From Poecilobothrus nobilitatus (lineage: Eukaryota > Arthropoda > Insecta > Diptera > Dolichopodidae), in the NCBI GenBank assembly GCA_947095535.1, contig OX352774.1:261427843-261491842 (forward strand): 64,000 bases of DNA. The letters are read 5' to 3'. Shown piece by piece: positions 54,681-64,000 of this stretch. Position 1 is the first letter of the stretch, and the number at the start of each line of letters is the position of its first letter. A program made the position numbers and the translations under genes. The notes below the pieces were generated by a model. It was not told the DNA's origin and did no database searches. It saw only the letters and a list, made by a program, of their open reading frames with translations.

Positions 54681-55693
54681 AATAAATTCGAAATTAAAAT
54701 AAGAAATTGTAGTTTTTTTTATATTTATTTATCTGTATTTCAAATTATATTAGATCCAATAAAAAATTCTTCCAAAAACAAAATAAATCTAATAGATTAA
54801 ATATACTCTTAAGTTATAGCTAAGTATCCTTAAAAATTTTTATTTTTTTTTTATTTTTAAAGTAATATTTACAGAATATAATGGACAGATTGTACAGATT
54901 TTGACAGAGTAATTCCAAGATCGTGAATTTATTCAAATAATTTTAGGTATTCATTTTAATAATATTTAATTTATACAATTTTGTTACACTCCATAATTAT
55001 AAACTATAGTAAAAATGTACGTTTTTTTTCATGTTTTTGTCAGTTAAAAAAACGAACAATAAAAAAGCAAAAAAAAAAAGTGAAAATAACAGTTGCGACT
55101 TGCGATATAATATTATTTTGCACAAAAAAAAAAATAAAATAAGCGGAAAAGAGATAGAAAAAAATTGTTAAAATGGTCAAAAAGGAAAAAAAAAAAATTT
55201 ATATAACTGCTCAAATTAAGTCAAAAGCCCATTGAAGCTCCATAAAGTTATAAAATGACTGCAAGTGATGGCCAAAATGTTTTTTTTTTTCTTCGGATGA
55301 CATAAAAACATAAAATTTATGACAGGAATATTTTTTTACAACAAAAAAAAAAAAAACTGCAATTTTTGGATTATTTTACAGTTTTAAAACATTTTTTTTT
55401 TTTAATTTTTTAATGGTTAAAAAAAACTTTAAAAATACACGAAGAAAAAATAATGCAATTTTTATTTTTTGTTTTTGAGGGGACAAAAAAAAAAGAGTTA
55501 AATTAAAGTGAAGGACTCTAGCTACCGGAAAACTGTTCCAATTTATATATTTAAATGCACAAATGTATTATATCCTTTTTTTTATATATTTCAAAGTTGC
55601 TTAAAGTTAGGCATTTTCTATACAAAATATATTAAAAGGTAACAACAGCCAATAGAAATTTCTACAGACTCACTTCATTTAAAAAAAAAATTT
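54681..55693. other. A+T-rich stretch, no supported gene
   Basis: Mainly A- and T-runs. No motif. Confidence 0.5.
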
Positions 55694-55879
55694 TGTAGAC
55701 GCCTAGTGAGTAAAAGCGTATAAAATACGCTTTAAACACCGATAGAGTGTGGTTTCGAATCCAAAACACGTCGTAAGAGTTATTCCCCCTTACGACATTT
55801 ACAGCCACGCCTGAATAGGAAAGGCTGTGTAATTTTCTGTCCACATTTATGTGGCAGAGAAATGCAATAAAAAAAAAAA
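55694..55879 (+). repeat. tRNA-derived SINE, copy S3
   Basis: The head TGTAGACGCCTAGTGAGTAA is followed by the B box GGTTTCGAATCC (55751-55762). The body contains GTCGTAAG, CCCCCTTACGACATTTACAG, GGAAAGGCTGTGTAAT and CACATTTATGTGGCAGAG, ending in poly-A. It aligns block for block with S1 at 143-326. Between the B box and the tail the GTCGTAAG/TTACGAC inverted pair can form a small stem. The 60-residue minus frame over it is fortuitous. Confidence 0.78.
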
Positions 55880-56807
55880 TTTAGGATTTTTTGTTATTTT
55901 TTTTTTTATAAAATTTTTAATGCCAAATTATTTCAAATTAAAAACTTCTTATCAAACTTTTATCTTTATCTTTCTTAAGTTAAGTTTTATCTTTTAAGTG
56001 ATAAAAGAAATTTCTTCCTTATTAAGTAATAAAAAGTTAAGTGGTTTTTTTCAAATCACTAAAAATTTTTGTACAAACCTAAAGTGAACTTATAGTGCTT
56101 TTTTTTACTGTATATATTTAAATTTGTGCATAGAGTACATAATTTGTATATATAGCATTCATAGATTTATATATACAATACAAGAATAAAATGACCTCGT
56201 GACAAATGTGGTTTAAGTTATTTTACCTTTTTTTTTTTTTTTTGTAAATTTTAATTTAGAAACGATATTTAGTGTCCAGTACAGTTCGATAAAAAAAAAA
56301 AAAAGTTGAAACAATAATGATTGTAACTGTCATTTAATGGTTTTGATGGTATGGAATAGAAAAAAAGGTAAAAAGCATTGGCATACTTTTAACTAAAAAC
56401 AAATCGATTTTTATGATATTTAGATGATTAAACTGTTAATAGAGGATTAAAAAATCAATAAAAAGGTTTATAATTCACTAACTAATGTTTTATTAAAAAA
56501 AATTGAACATACTTTGATTCAAAACTGATTTGGATAATTAAGATTGATTTGTAATTAATGGAACTTAAAATTGACAAATAAAAGTGCCAAATTTTTTGTG
56601 CAAATAAATTTTAAGGTGATCAATATGACTGAACTTGAACTTTAAAATACTATTTTTGTACTATATAATTATATATATACTATTGTATTTATAAGAATTA
56701 CTGTGCATTGGTTTTTATTTGTATATCCATTTTATGTTTCTATAATTTTTAACTGTAACTGACTATAACTGTAAATTAGTTAGATGAATAAATTTTACAT
56801 GTTTTGT
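55880..56807. other. A+T-rich stretch, no supported gene
   Basis: Simple A+T-rich sequence including a TATATAATTATATATATAC tract near 56665. Nothing coding was found. Confidence 0.5.
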
Positions 56808-56917
56808 AAAAGGCCAATGGGATAGAAAAGCTTCTATGTGGTATCACAGTGGACCAAAGGCGGTCTAAGTGTGCCTTTTTGGCAGCCACCTTAACTTAAC
56901 CTAACCTAAAAGGCCAA
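56808..56917 (+). mobile_element. 90-base retro-insert with perfect 10-bp target duplication
   Basis: AAAAGGCCAA occurs at 56808-56817 and again at 56908-56917, flanking 56818-56907. The insert contains ATGTGGTATCACAGTGGACC, GTCTAAGTGTGCC and GGCAGCCACC and ends in TTAACTTAACCTAACCT. From memory this is the 3' tail of a dipteran non-LTR element or its SINE, with a CCTAA-type terminal repeat instead of poly-A. It is an extremely 5'-truncated and, given the perfect duplication, relatively recent insertion. Confidence 0.8.
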
Positions 56918-56996
56918 ATAAACATAATTTTAATATAACATGCAGAGTTTATAATGTGATTTGAAAAAATTTTGCTTTAGAAGTAGATAATTAATT

Positions 56997-58334
56997 TTTA
57001 TACCAGTATGAACTATGTTCAAGGGTATAATAAATTTGCCATTACGTTTGTGACACCTTAAAGGAGTCGAGCTAGATATAGTGTCAAAGGTATGGATCGG
57101 CTCAGAATCGAATTCTGAGTCGATTAAGCCATGTACGTCCGTCCGTCCGCACGATAACTCAAAAAATAAAGGAGCTAGGGAGCTGAAATTTTTTTTACGT
57201 CACTTTTGCAAAATTGTTAGTTTTGCTATTTAAATCCAACATTTTCGGTCGGCGGGTTCGAGTAGCTGCCATACAACTTCTATCTTTATATAGAAATAAC
57301 TCAGTATCTATTCAAGCTAGGTTTCTGAAATTTTGCAAATTATGATAAAGTTTTATGGCAACAACTTCTGCAAAATTCGGTTGTGGTGGTGCGACGGGTT
57401 CGGGTAGCTGCCATACAACTTCTCCGTTTAAATGAGAATAACTCGGCGTTTATTGAAGCTAGCAATCTGAAATTTAGTAAAGAGGTGTCGAGTTACATGC
57501 CAACAACTTTTGTAAAATTTGGTTGGTCTAGAGGAGCCGGTTCAGGCTTCTTGCACCTCTTGGAACCTAATGAATCTAGGCGTCTGAAATCTTGCAAATG
57601 ATGATCAAGTTTTATGGCAACAACTTCTGCAAAATTTGGTTGTGGTGGTGCGACGGGTTCGGATAGCTGCCATACAACTTCTCTTTTTAAATGAAAATAA
57701 CTCAGTGTCCGTCTGCACGATAACTCAAAAAATAAAGGAGTTAGGAGGCTGAAATTTTTTTTACGTCACTTTTACAAAATTGTTAGTTTTGCTATTTAAC
57801 TCCAGCATTTTCGGCCGCCGGGTTCGAGTAGCTGCCATACAAGTTCTTTCTTTATATAGAAATAACTCAGTATCTATTCAATCTAGGTATCTGAAATTTT
57901 GCAAATTATGATCGAGTTTTATGGCAACAACTTCTGTGAAATTTGGTTGTGATGATATGACAGGTTCGGATAGTTGCCATACAACTTCTCGTTTTAAATG
58001 AAAATAACTCAGTGTCTATTGAAGCTAGCTATCTGAAATTTAGTGAAAAAGTGTCGAGTTGCATGCCAAAAACTTTTGTAAAATTTGAATGGTCTAAAGC
58101 AGCCGGTTCAGGCTTTTTGCATTTCTTGGAACTTAATGAAGCTAGGCGCAATAGATTCGGGTAGCTATCATACAACTCCACAATTTACATAAATATATTT
58201 CTGTAGTTCGGTACTAAAACATCTGAATGTTTTTAAAAGATGATCAAGTTTTATAGAAACAGGATATATTACGTTCATACGTGTATCCCAGAGTTGACAC
58301 AGTCTACTCTACTGCACTCTTCCTCGTTTTTTTT
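56997..58334 (+). mobile_element. Repeat family A, copy A2 (short form with five phased modules)
   Basis: The same ends as copy A1: TTATACCAGTATGAACTATG and CTGCACTCTTCCTCGTTTTT. The (GTCC) run has three units (57136-57147) instead of six. CCATACAAC-type marks start at 57268, 57410, 57669, 57834, 57976 and 58167, giving spacings 142, 259, 165, 142, 191. Relative to A1 it lacks one internal block of 259+142+164+142 bases. Sequence identity in shared parts is very high by eye, so both copies are young or under homogenisation. The open frame 57383-57601 is a by-product of the repeat. Confidence 0.85.
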
Positions 58335-58729
58335 GCTTTCCCTTTTCTATAACCAGTATTTAAAGTATCCCCTAAGCCATTTATTATTCATATTTTAACT
58401 AAGCTTTAGTTTCGGGAATCATTAAGTTTTGTAAGCTTTTGATTACTCGGATGTAGCTATTGTACTATTATATGAGATGTAAAAATTTCTTTATTTCTAC
58501 GCCATCTATTATTTTATACAAGAATAAAAGATAATATATTAATTAAAAGATAATATGTATACTTATTTTATATTTAATTATATTTAATTATATAATAGTT
58601 TCAACCATGTTATTTAGACATTTTCTTGTAAAACAGAAAAAAAAAACGAAAAGTTATTTATTAAGGCATAAGGGATAATATACGTTACTAACTAATAATA
58701 TAGGTTATGATATTGAAAGATAAAAGTTG
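58335..58729. other. A+T-rich stretch, no supported gene
   Basis: Includes a TATTTAATTA/AGATAATAT duplication near 58530-58590. Nothing else was seen. Confidence 0.5.
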
Positions 58730-58817
58730 TACTATATTTTTTCATGGGGGAAATTTTTTTTAAAAAGTAGGCCTACTTACTTTTTAAAAAAAATTTCCCC
58801 CATGAAAAAATATAGTA
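58730..58817. repeat. Perfect 40-bp inverted repeat with 8-nt loop
   Basis: The left arm 58730-58769 is the exact reverse complement of 58778-58817. It includes TTCATGGGGGAAATTTTTTT on the left and its mirror on the right. The loop is GGCCTACT. TAGGCCT occurs both at the centre (about 58768) and directly after the right arm (58815-58820), which suggests how a snapback copy could have been templated. It could also be an assembly or amplification artefact. Confidence 0.9.
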
Positions 58818-58959
58818 GGCCTCCTTGAAATTATAAAACAATGCTAAAACTATAAATTATTTACACTTTAGTCAGAATGTAAAGTTTAAATTTCACCTTT
58901 TTTACATCATTTAGAAAAATAAGAATTTTATTTCATAGACAATTCATATACATTATTTG

Positions 58960-59150
58960 AAAAACATTTCTTTCAATTACTTTTTCACTAAGTCAAACCT
59001 CATGTGTTCCCTCATATGAATTAGTGACAAACCTCATGTGAATTGGTGATAGTTACATTTACAACGTTCAAAGATTCAAGGTGAATATTAACAATTTTGT
59101 TCACAATATGCCTGCCAATTTGAATGCAATATGCCTGCCATAACTAAACT
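58960..59150. repeat. Cluster of short local duplications
   Basis: CAAACCTCATGTG occurs at about 58995 and 59030, with similar GAATTAGTGA / GAATTGGTGA after each. AATATGCCTGCCA occurs at about 59106 and 59128. Confidence 0.7.
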
Positions 59151-59211
59151 TTCTCTGACCAGGAAGTTCATGAGTACTAAAGGTCTTATAACCTATTGTT
59201 TGGTCAAAAAA

Positions 59212-59330
59212 GGGAGGTGATGTTTAGTTGGTTAAAGTCCCACACACTCATAGAGGACTCGTACTCGTTTTCACTTCTCTATAGTGTCTTTCGATGATTC
59301 CCACCTACACTCCTACCACCTATCCTACCG
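59212..59330 (+). repeat. Short SINE-like family D, copy D5 (reference copy)
   Basis: The head GGGAGGTGATGTTTAGTTGG followed by TTAAAGTCCCACACAC resembles a tRNA D-arm/A-box region. The middle is ACTCATAGAGGACTCGTACT. The tail is AGTGTCTTTCGATGATTCCC then ACCTACACTCCTACCACC. Head and tail recur together in D1-D4 at the same distance. A convincing B box is not visible, so SINE identity is inferred, not shown. Confidence 0.6.
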
Positions 59331-60589
59331 AAAAATTATCATGCTCTAACAACATTAGCTGATATAATCAGCTTTAACAATAAAGTAGAACAGTTAATTT
59401 AAAGAAGTTCAATTTTATTATTAAATTAATCTAGTGTCGAGATATTAGAAGATTTGTTGACAAAATAAATCAAGCCATAAACATAATCTTTAGACCTAGA
59501 GTATTCTAAACTAAATTTTATATAAAAATAGTTCGAAAATGAGCAGTCTGCAAAATATTAAAATAAATTTTAACTTGTTTTTTTTTTTTTTTTCAAAATT
59601 CAACATTCTTTATTTTAATAGACAATCATTTTTCAAGATGAAAAACTGCACAATACAGAAATATTTTTGATTTTTTTTTTGTTTTCATTAAAGAAAACCC
59701 TTTTTAAATATTAAAAACAAGAGAAAGAAAAATATTATTAGTTACAAACCTGAACATTAACTGATTGAAACTTTTGAAATGTTTATAATATTTTCCTTTC
59801 ATTTTTATTTCATTCAATTTCTTCTTCAAATCTATTTTGTCCACAATTTTTTATGTTTTTATTTTTATTTTTTTATTACCTGATATTTCTCATTAAAAAG
59901 GAACTGTAACGAAAAAAATCTTATAAAGTATTGTATTATAGAACACCTACATATCTATACCTATGGAATGATTTATACATCTTTTTTTATAAATCTCAGT
60001 TTTACTTTGTATAGAGATGGGAATGTTGTTTTCTAATAAATAAGAAAAGAGAACAGTAACTGTCAAGCAATTATTCTTGTTTTATTTTGCATCTGGGAAT
60101 TATTTTTAATACTTTGAAATTCTTGGAATCTTTTCTTTGATTATATACTCTTTAATATTATGTTCCCTTTTGGTAATATCATTCTTTAGACATTCGTCAT
60201 GGAGTCGACAGTAAAAAAAATTTTAAAAATAAAGAACAAAATTGTAAAAGTTTAAATAATTACAAGTTATGTTTTCTTTAAATATTAAAAAATAAATAGA
60301 AATTCTTTATTCTACAAAATGTAATATAAATTTCGTTTCGTACTAAAACATAATAAACTAAAATTTTTCTTGAAAGTTTTTTTCTGAAATTGGAAAGAGT
60401 AAAATTTTGGCTAAAAATGTCCTTTGAAACTTCAATTTTTGTTTGTTACCCTTAATAAATTTGGGTCATTCAAATTTTGTTGATTTAAAAAAATATTTAC
60501 TACAACAATTAAATTATAACAATTAAAATACAGGATTTTGTCCCTTTGTTAGAGGAAATCGTTTTGTAAACGGTAATCTATTTATGGAT
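59331..60589. other. A+T-rich stretch, no supported gene
   Basis: Poly-T near 59580 and 59668, and general A+T-rich sequence. No motif. Confidence 0.5.
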
Positions 60590-61060
60590 AAATTTATCTA
60601 ACCATATGGGTACTCGGGCATAGTAGTTTTTTAAGCTAATGAAATCGCTAGGAGCAGCACAAACTTTCAAATTTTTCAAGGAAAGGAAAATCTTCAAGTT
60701 CCTATTACAACCTGTAAATATTCCTGTCTCAACAATAAACGAATGTACTCACAAATCGTAAATGTTCTATTACTACCAATATTAGATCTTAAACGAATAA
60801 TATACCCTTATTGCCTCCTAAATCGATACAATATTGGTAATGTAATAGGAGTTTTGACGGGACACTTTCCGATCGGTAGTCATGTCAGATGGTTAGAATG
60901 TTCTTATATGAATTTTGATTTTTGCAGAGGCAAGCGGAATGGGAATGAATCTTTTACCTTTTTTTGTCAATAGCCAGCTTTTGCTCTAAAAAAAAGGGAA
61001 GTTTCTGTGGAAATTCTTCTTAAATAACCTTTTCGATCTGTCAGAGGTAACCCTAATCGA
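60590..61060 (+). mobile_element. LINE relic: RNase H end and Cys/His tail of ORF2 (I-like clade)
   Basis: At about 60603-60665 one frame reads YGYSGIVVF, a stop, then ANEIARSSTNFQ. This corresponds to the last RNase H motif (GHSGI.GNE.AN.IAR) of LINEs that carry an RNase H domain. At about 60840-60975 another frame gives VLTGHFPIGSHVRWL, then FCRGKRNGN and FFCQ. This matches the C-terminal L.TGH.P...H...L...C..C....ET..H.L..C block. The His of GHSG is Tyr here and stops interrupt, so it is inactive. RT sequence is absent. The clade assignment to I-like elements is inference from the RNase H plus GH..P..H pattern. Confidence 0.65.
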
Positions 61061-61164
61061 TTAGCATCACTTTGTAATAAGCTCTCTCAGTTTCTTTAGA
61101 GAAAAAGACATGTAGGATATCGAAACAGGCCTAAATGTGCTTATGCACTCCCTTTCTACCTAGA

Positions 61165-61290
61165 TACCTACGTATGGTTAAATTTATATTGTTTTTTCCT
61201 TAAACAGAGTAAAAGATTTGTAAACAGCTGGACGAACAGAATGAAATTAACTTCCCAATATGTTTGGTTTTTTTTTTCTGAAAATGCTCC
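61165..61290 (+). repeat. Repeat family B, weak fourth copy B4 (3' end only)
   Basis: ACCTACGTATGGTTAAA, then AGAGTAAAAGATTTGTAAACAG, CTGGACGAACAG, GAAATTAACTTC and a T-rich end parallel the last 150 bases of B1 (ACCTACCCATGGTTAAAA ... GTTTTGTAAACAGACGGACGG). It is strongly diverged. It directly follows the LINE relic. Confidence 0.45.
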
Positions 61291-61299
61291 AACAAATAA

Positions 61300-62839
61300 A
61301 TAGATTAACATCTATACAAACTTACTATAACCTATTACATAATAATATATGACTATAATTTCATTATACGAAATGACAATTTTTCTTAAAATACAACAAA
61401 ATAATATAAAAAGATACAAAATAATACAGTTGCAAAATAACGACAATCACAACGATAATAATAACAATAAAAATAACAATAAAAACAATAATAAATAAAT
61501 AAAATATCTTATTTTTACGTTTAATGGCCTTTTATATTTTCCTGAAAAGGGTTAGACATGTACAAATTGTTTTAAATTAAAAAGGAAAAACCGAACAAAC
61601 TAAGACTACAGTTAAAATAACAATAATAATAATGATAGTAACAACAACAATAACAAACAATTATAATAATAATAAAAAAACAACAACATAAGGACATAAA
61701 ACAACTACATAAACAATTGACACACTTGTGTAAAAAACCAGAAGTAAAATATTATTAAAAGTAATATGCTGACTATTATTTTATTAACAATTTTGGTACT
61801 CTTGTTCTGAAGGATATACAGACATTGCAATTAGATGCTCAGAATATAACTTAATGTAATAGCTAATAGCGCTGTGTTATGTAAGCGCTCTGTGCTAATA
61901 GCGCTCTGTAAATGTAAGTTTTTCCAACCTGACTTAGCAAACACGTTACTTCTTCTAACTGGGTTCATCATAAACATTTTAAAATTACAATTTTTATATA
62001 ACAGGGAATCAGCTCAATAATTCCTGCAATGCCAAAAAAAAAACATTTTAATCAGGAAAAAATTGGATCATCGTAACACTGCCTTAGTACATGATATTCT
62101 AGCCCAAGATAACTTTATATCAAATTTTTAACTTAACAGAGAAAAGGAACATTACAATTTAAATATGAAAAAAAAGGGATTCATTATACATCATTGAATG
62201 AACAAATTACATTCATAATACGTCATTAGGAAATGTTATGTCTTTTACCAATTTTTAAAATACTAGGGAAACCTTTATTTAAAAATCATTTTACGGTAAA
62301 AATTTGATTTAAAATAAAAGTACCAGAAAATTATTTTCCATTTATATTATCTAGATGGATCTTTTAACAAAATAAAAACACAACAATAATACCATGCAAA
62401 AGTAAATAAATCAGATGGATTCTATTCAGATACAAATTATATATACATATAGGATTTATTCAATACCTTTTCTTTTCTGTCACTTGTAAAAGAGTTAATC
62501 CAAAAGCAAACTAAACAGTAAACACACTTATAAGTTTTGTTTTCTTTTTTCTTAAGTAAAGATTAACGCAAAAAGAATCACGTACGTATGTTATGTACCT
62601 AGAAACTCTATTTCCTAGTACATATGATATTTTCTGATGGGATTAAATACATTGTTACTATTAAAGTCCAAAACTACATTATTTAATAAAAAGTTTTTAA
62701 TGGATTCACATAGTTAATTAACATATATGTAGGTAGGTTAAATAAGTAGAGAATAATTTTCAAGGAAAAAGCTTGTAAGACCTTATAACTTATGTTTTCT
62801 GTTCATTATAATGTTGTAATAAAATTGAACTTTGCTTGC
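61300..62839. other. A+T-rich stretch with AAT/AAC microsatellites, no supported gene
   Basis: Interrupted (AATAAC)n tracts at about 61445-61500 and 61618-61690. At 61855-61915 three near-copies of AGCGCTCTGTG/TAATAGCGCT occur. No coding motif was found. Confidence 0.55.
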
Positions 62840-63220
62840 TAATTGTTCTACTATTAAGCTGTAAAAGCTGTCTGTATACATGTTGGAATGAAATGTGGGT
62901 AAAAAAAAGAAGTAGTATAGGAAAATATTTGGGGATGTTATGAAAAATAATAAAGGAAACGAGTATGTGTTGGGAATATGAAACGGGTACATAATTAGAA
63001 GACCCAAAATACAATTGACAAGAAGACTCTATACTGGCAGCCTCCAGCCTCAAAGAAAAAGAAATATAGGTAGGCCCAGAAATAGCTAGAAAAGAATGAT
63101 ACTGAAGAAAATAAGTAAAATAAACTATAGTAATGGTCGCAGGAGGTCATAGCTGAAAATAGACACAAGTGGAAAGGATTAGTGTTCTATGCTCTCTAGA
63201 GAAGTTATAAACGAAAAAAA
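62840..63220 (+). mobile_element. LINE 3' end fragment (GRPR...W type C-terminus)
   Basis: Around 62995-63090 one frame gives RPKIQLTRRLYTGSLQPQ and IGRPRNS. After a shift (about 63143-63195) another gives EVIAENRHKWKGLVFYAL. This matches the conserved LINE C-terminus (LRRP...LTR.AL.W.P.G.RKRGRPR.SW ... A.DR..W..LV.AL). Upstream 62860-62960 is probably the preceding part (a REN IFGDV-like frame) but is too decayed to be certain. Shifts and a stop show a dead copy. It differs from the C-terminal types at 20530, 54498 and 60840. Confidence 0.65.
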
Positions 63221-64000
63221 AGTGATATTTAGTTATACGTAAGTTATACGGTATAAGTTAAAATTCATCATATTGTATGTGATATGTAAACCAAATTTCC
63301 AACTTTTACAGTAGCATGTTTAAAATATTGTTGTTCGAAAAATCGTACTAAATCCAGTTTGTTGTTGTGGCTGTTAATTTTCTTTTCTAAATTAACATCA
63401 AGCTTATGTAAGTAATGTTGAAGTCAATATAAGCAACAGGTAAAGGTAATATTGTTCAAAAAGTATATAGGTATAGGTACAGGTATAAAAACAAAAACAA
63501 AATGTTTGTAAATAATATATAGAAATATATAAATGTTTGTTTAATGGTAGCTTTGAGGATTGTTTTCTATCTCTGTTACTTCTTTATCCTTCTTAGTTTT
63601 TTTTTTTTTACTCGTTGCGTCTTTTTTTTAGAGGATAATTCTAAATAATTAATTTTAATTTTGAAGAAAATAACTATACAAAAAAACATATTTTTTTCTT
63701 ACCAATGGTACAATTCTTTATCATTAGTTTTTTGATACGTGAAATGTTTCAAAAATTAGATTTTCTGGGTAAGTTATGAGAATAGAATAAAAGTTAAAGT
63801 AAAGTCATTTGTAGTTAAGTGTCAACTTTATAGGCATTTTGTTACAACATAAATTTTAAAAGATAATATGATTTTAGTGTTTTATTTTGTTTTATATTTT
63901 AAATTAAAAAAAAAAAAAAACTTTAAAAAATAATTTATTGCTAGGATATCATTTCTAGATATTTTTTTTTTATATTTACCAGAATTAAGTTTTCGATAGA
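63221..64000. other. A+T-rich stretch, no supported gene
   Basis: Short tandem AGTTATACGTA / AGTTATACGGTA at 63231-63260 and AGGTATAGGTACAGGTAT at 63468-63487. No coding motif was found. Confidence 0.5.

Overview
This is non-coding-dominated nuclear DNA of an insect, most likely a fly (Diptera). The base composition is extremely A+T rich (roughly three quarters or more by eye), with many long poly-A and poly-T runs. There is no bacterial-style gene packing, introns are small with GT...AG borders, and several non-LTR retrotransposon relics and tRNA-headed SINEs are present. One repeat family carries sequence blocks (a GTCC run after a GAGTCGATTAAGCCATG-like box, and a repeated GCTGCCATACAA box) that I associate from memory with Drosophila dispersed repeats. 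The species cannot be named from the sequence.

The only intact gene I can support is a secreted GH13 maltase (alpha-glucosidase) at 50612-52864 on the + strand. It has seven exons and six short introns, and the exon sum is 1761 bases (586 residues plus stop). All catalytic motifs are intact. A possible TATA-like box lies just upstream and an AATAAA signal just downstream.

Everything else recognisable is repeats and relics. Jockey-like LINE remains lie at about 13870-15840 (-) and 20047-20690 (+). LINE 3' ends lie at 54450-54680, 60590-61060 (RNase H plus Cys/His tail) and 62840-63220 (all +). A 90-base retro-insert with a perfect 10-bp target duplication is at 56818-56907. tRNA-derived SINEs are at 143-326, 22000-22264 and 55694-55879. 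A second short SINE-like family has five copies (24899, 26940, 28735, 54224, 59212). A modular repeat family, called A here, has copies at 17486-19540 and 56997-58334. A hairpin-ended family, called B here, has copies at 9528-10574, 32284-33058 (-) and 43254-43792, with a weak fourth at 61165-61290. A decayed protein-coding relic of unknown family follows copy B1 at 10980-11857.

The most unusual items are the exactly quantised module spacing that explains the length difference between the two A copies, the apparently compensated terminal hairpin of family B, a perfect 40-bp inverted repeat at 58730-58817, a 112-nt imperfect hairpin with G+C-rich ends at 12744-12855, and an inverted minisatellite pair at 13141-13735. 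The remaining stretches show only A+T-rich sequence with simple repeats. They could be intergenic or could lie in long introns of genes whose exons are outside the window or too small to see.
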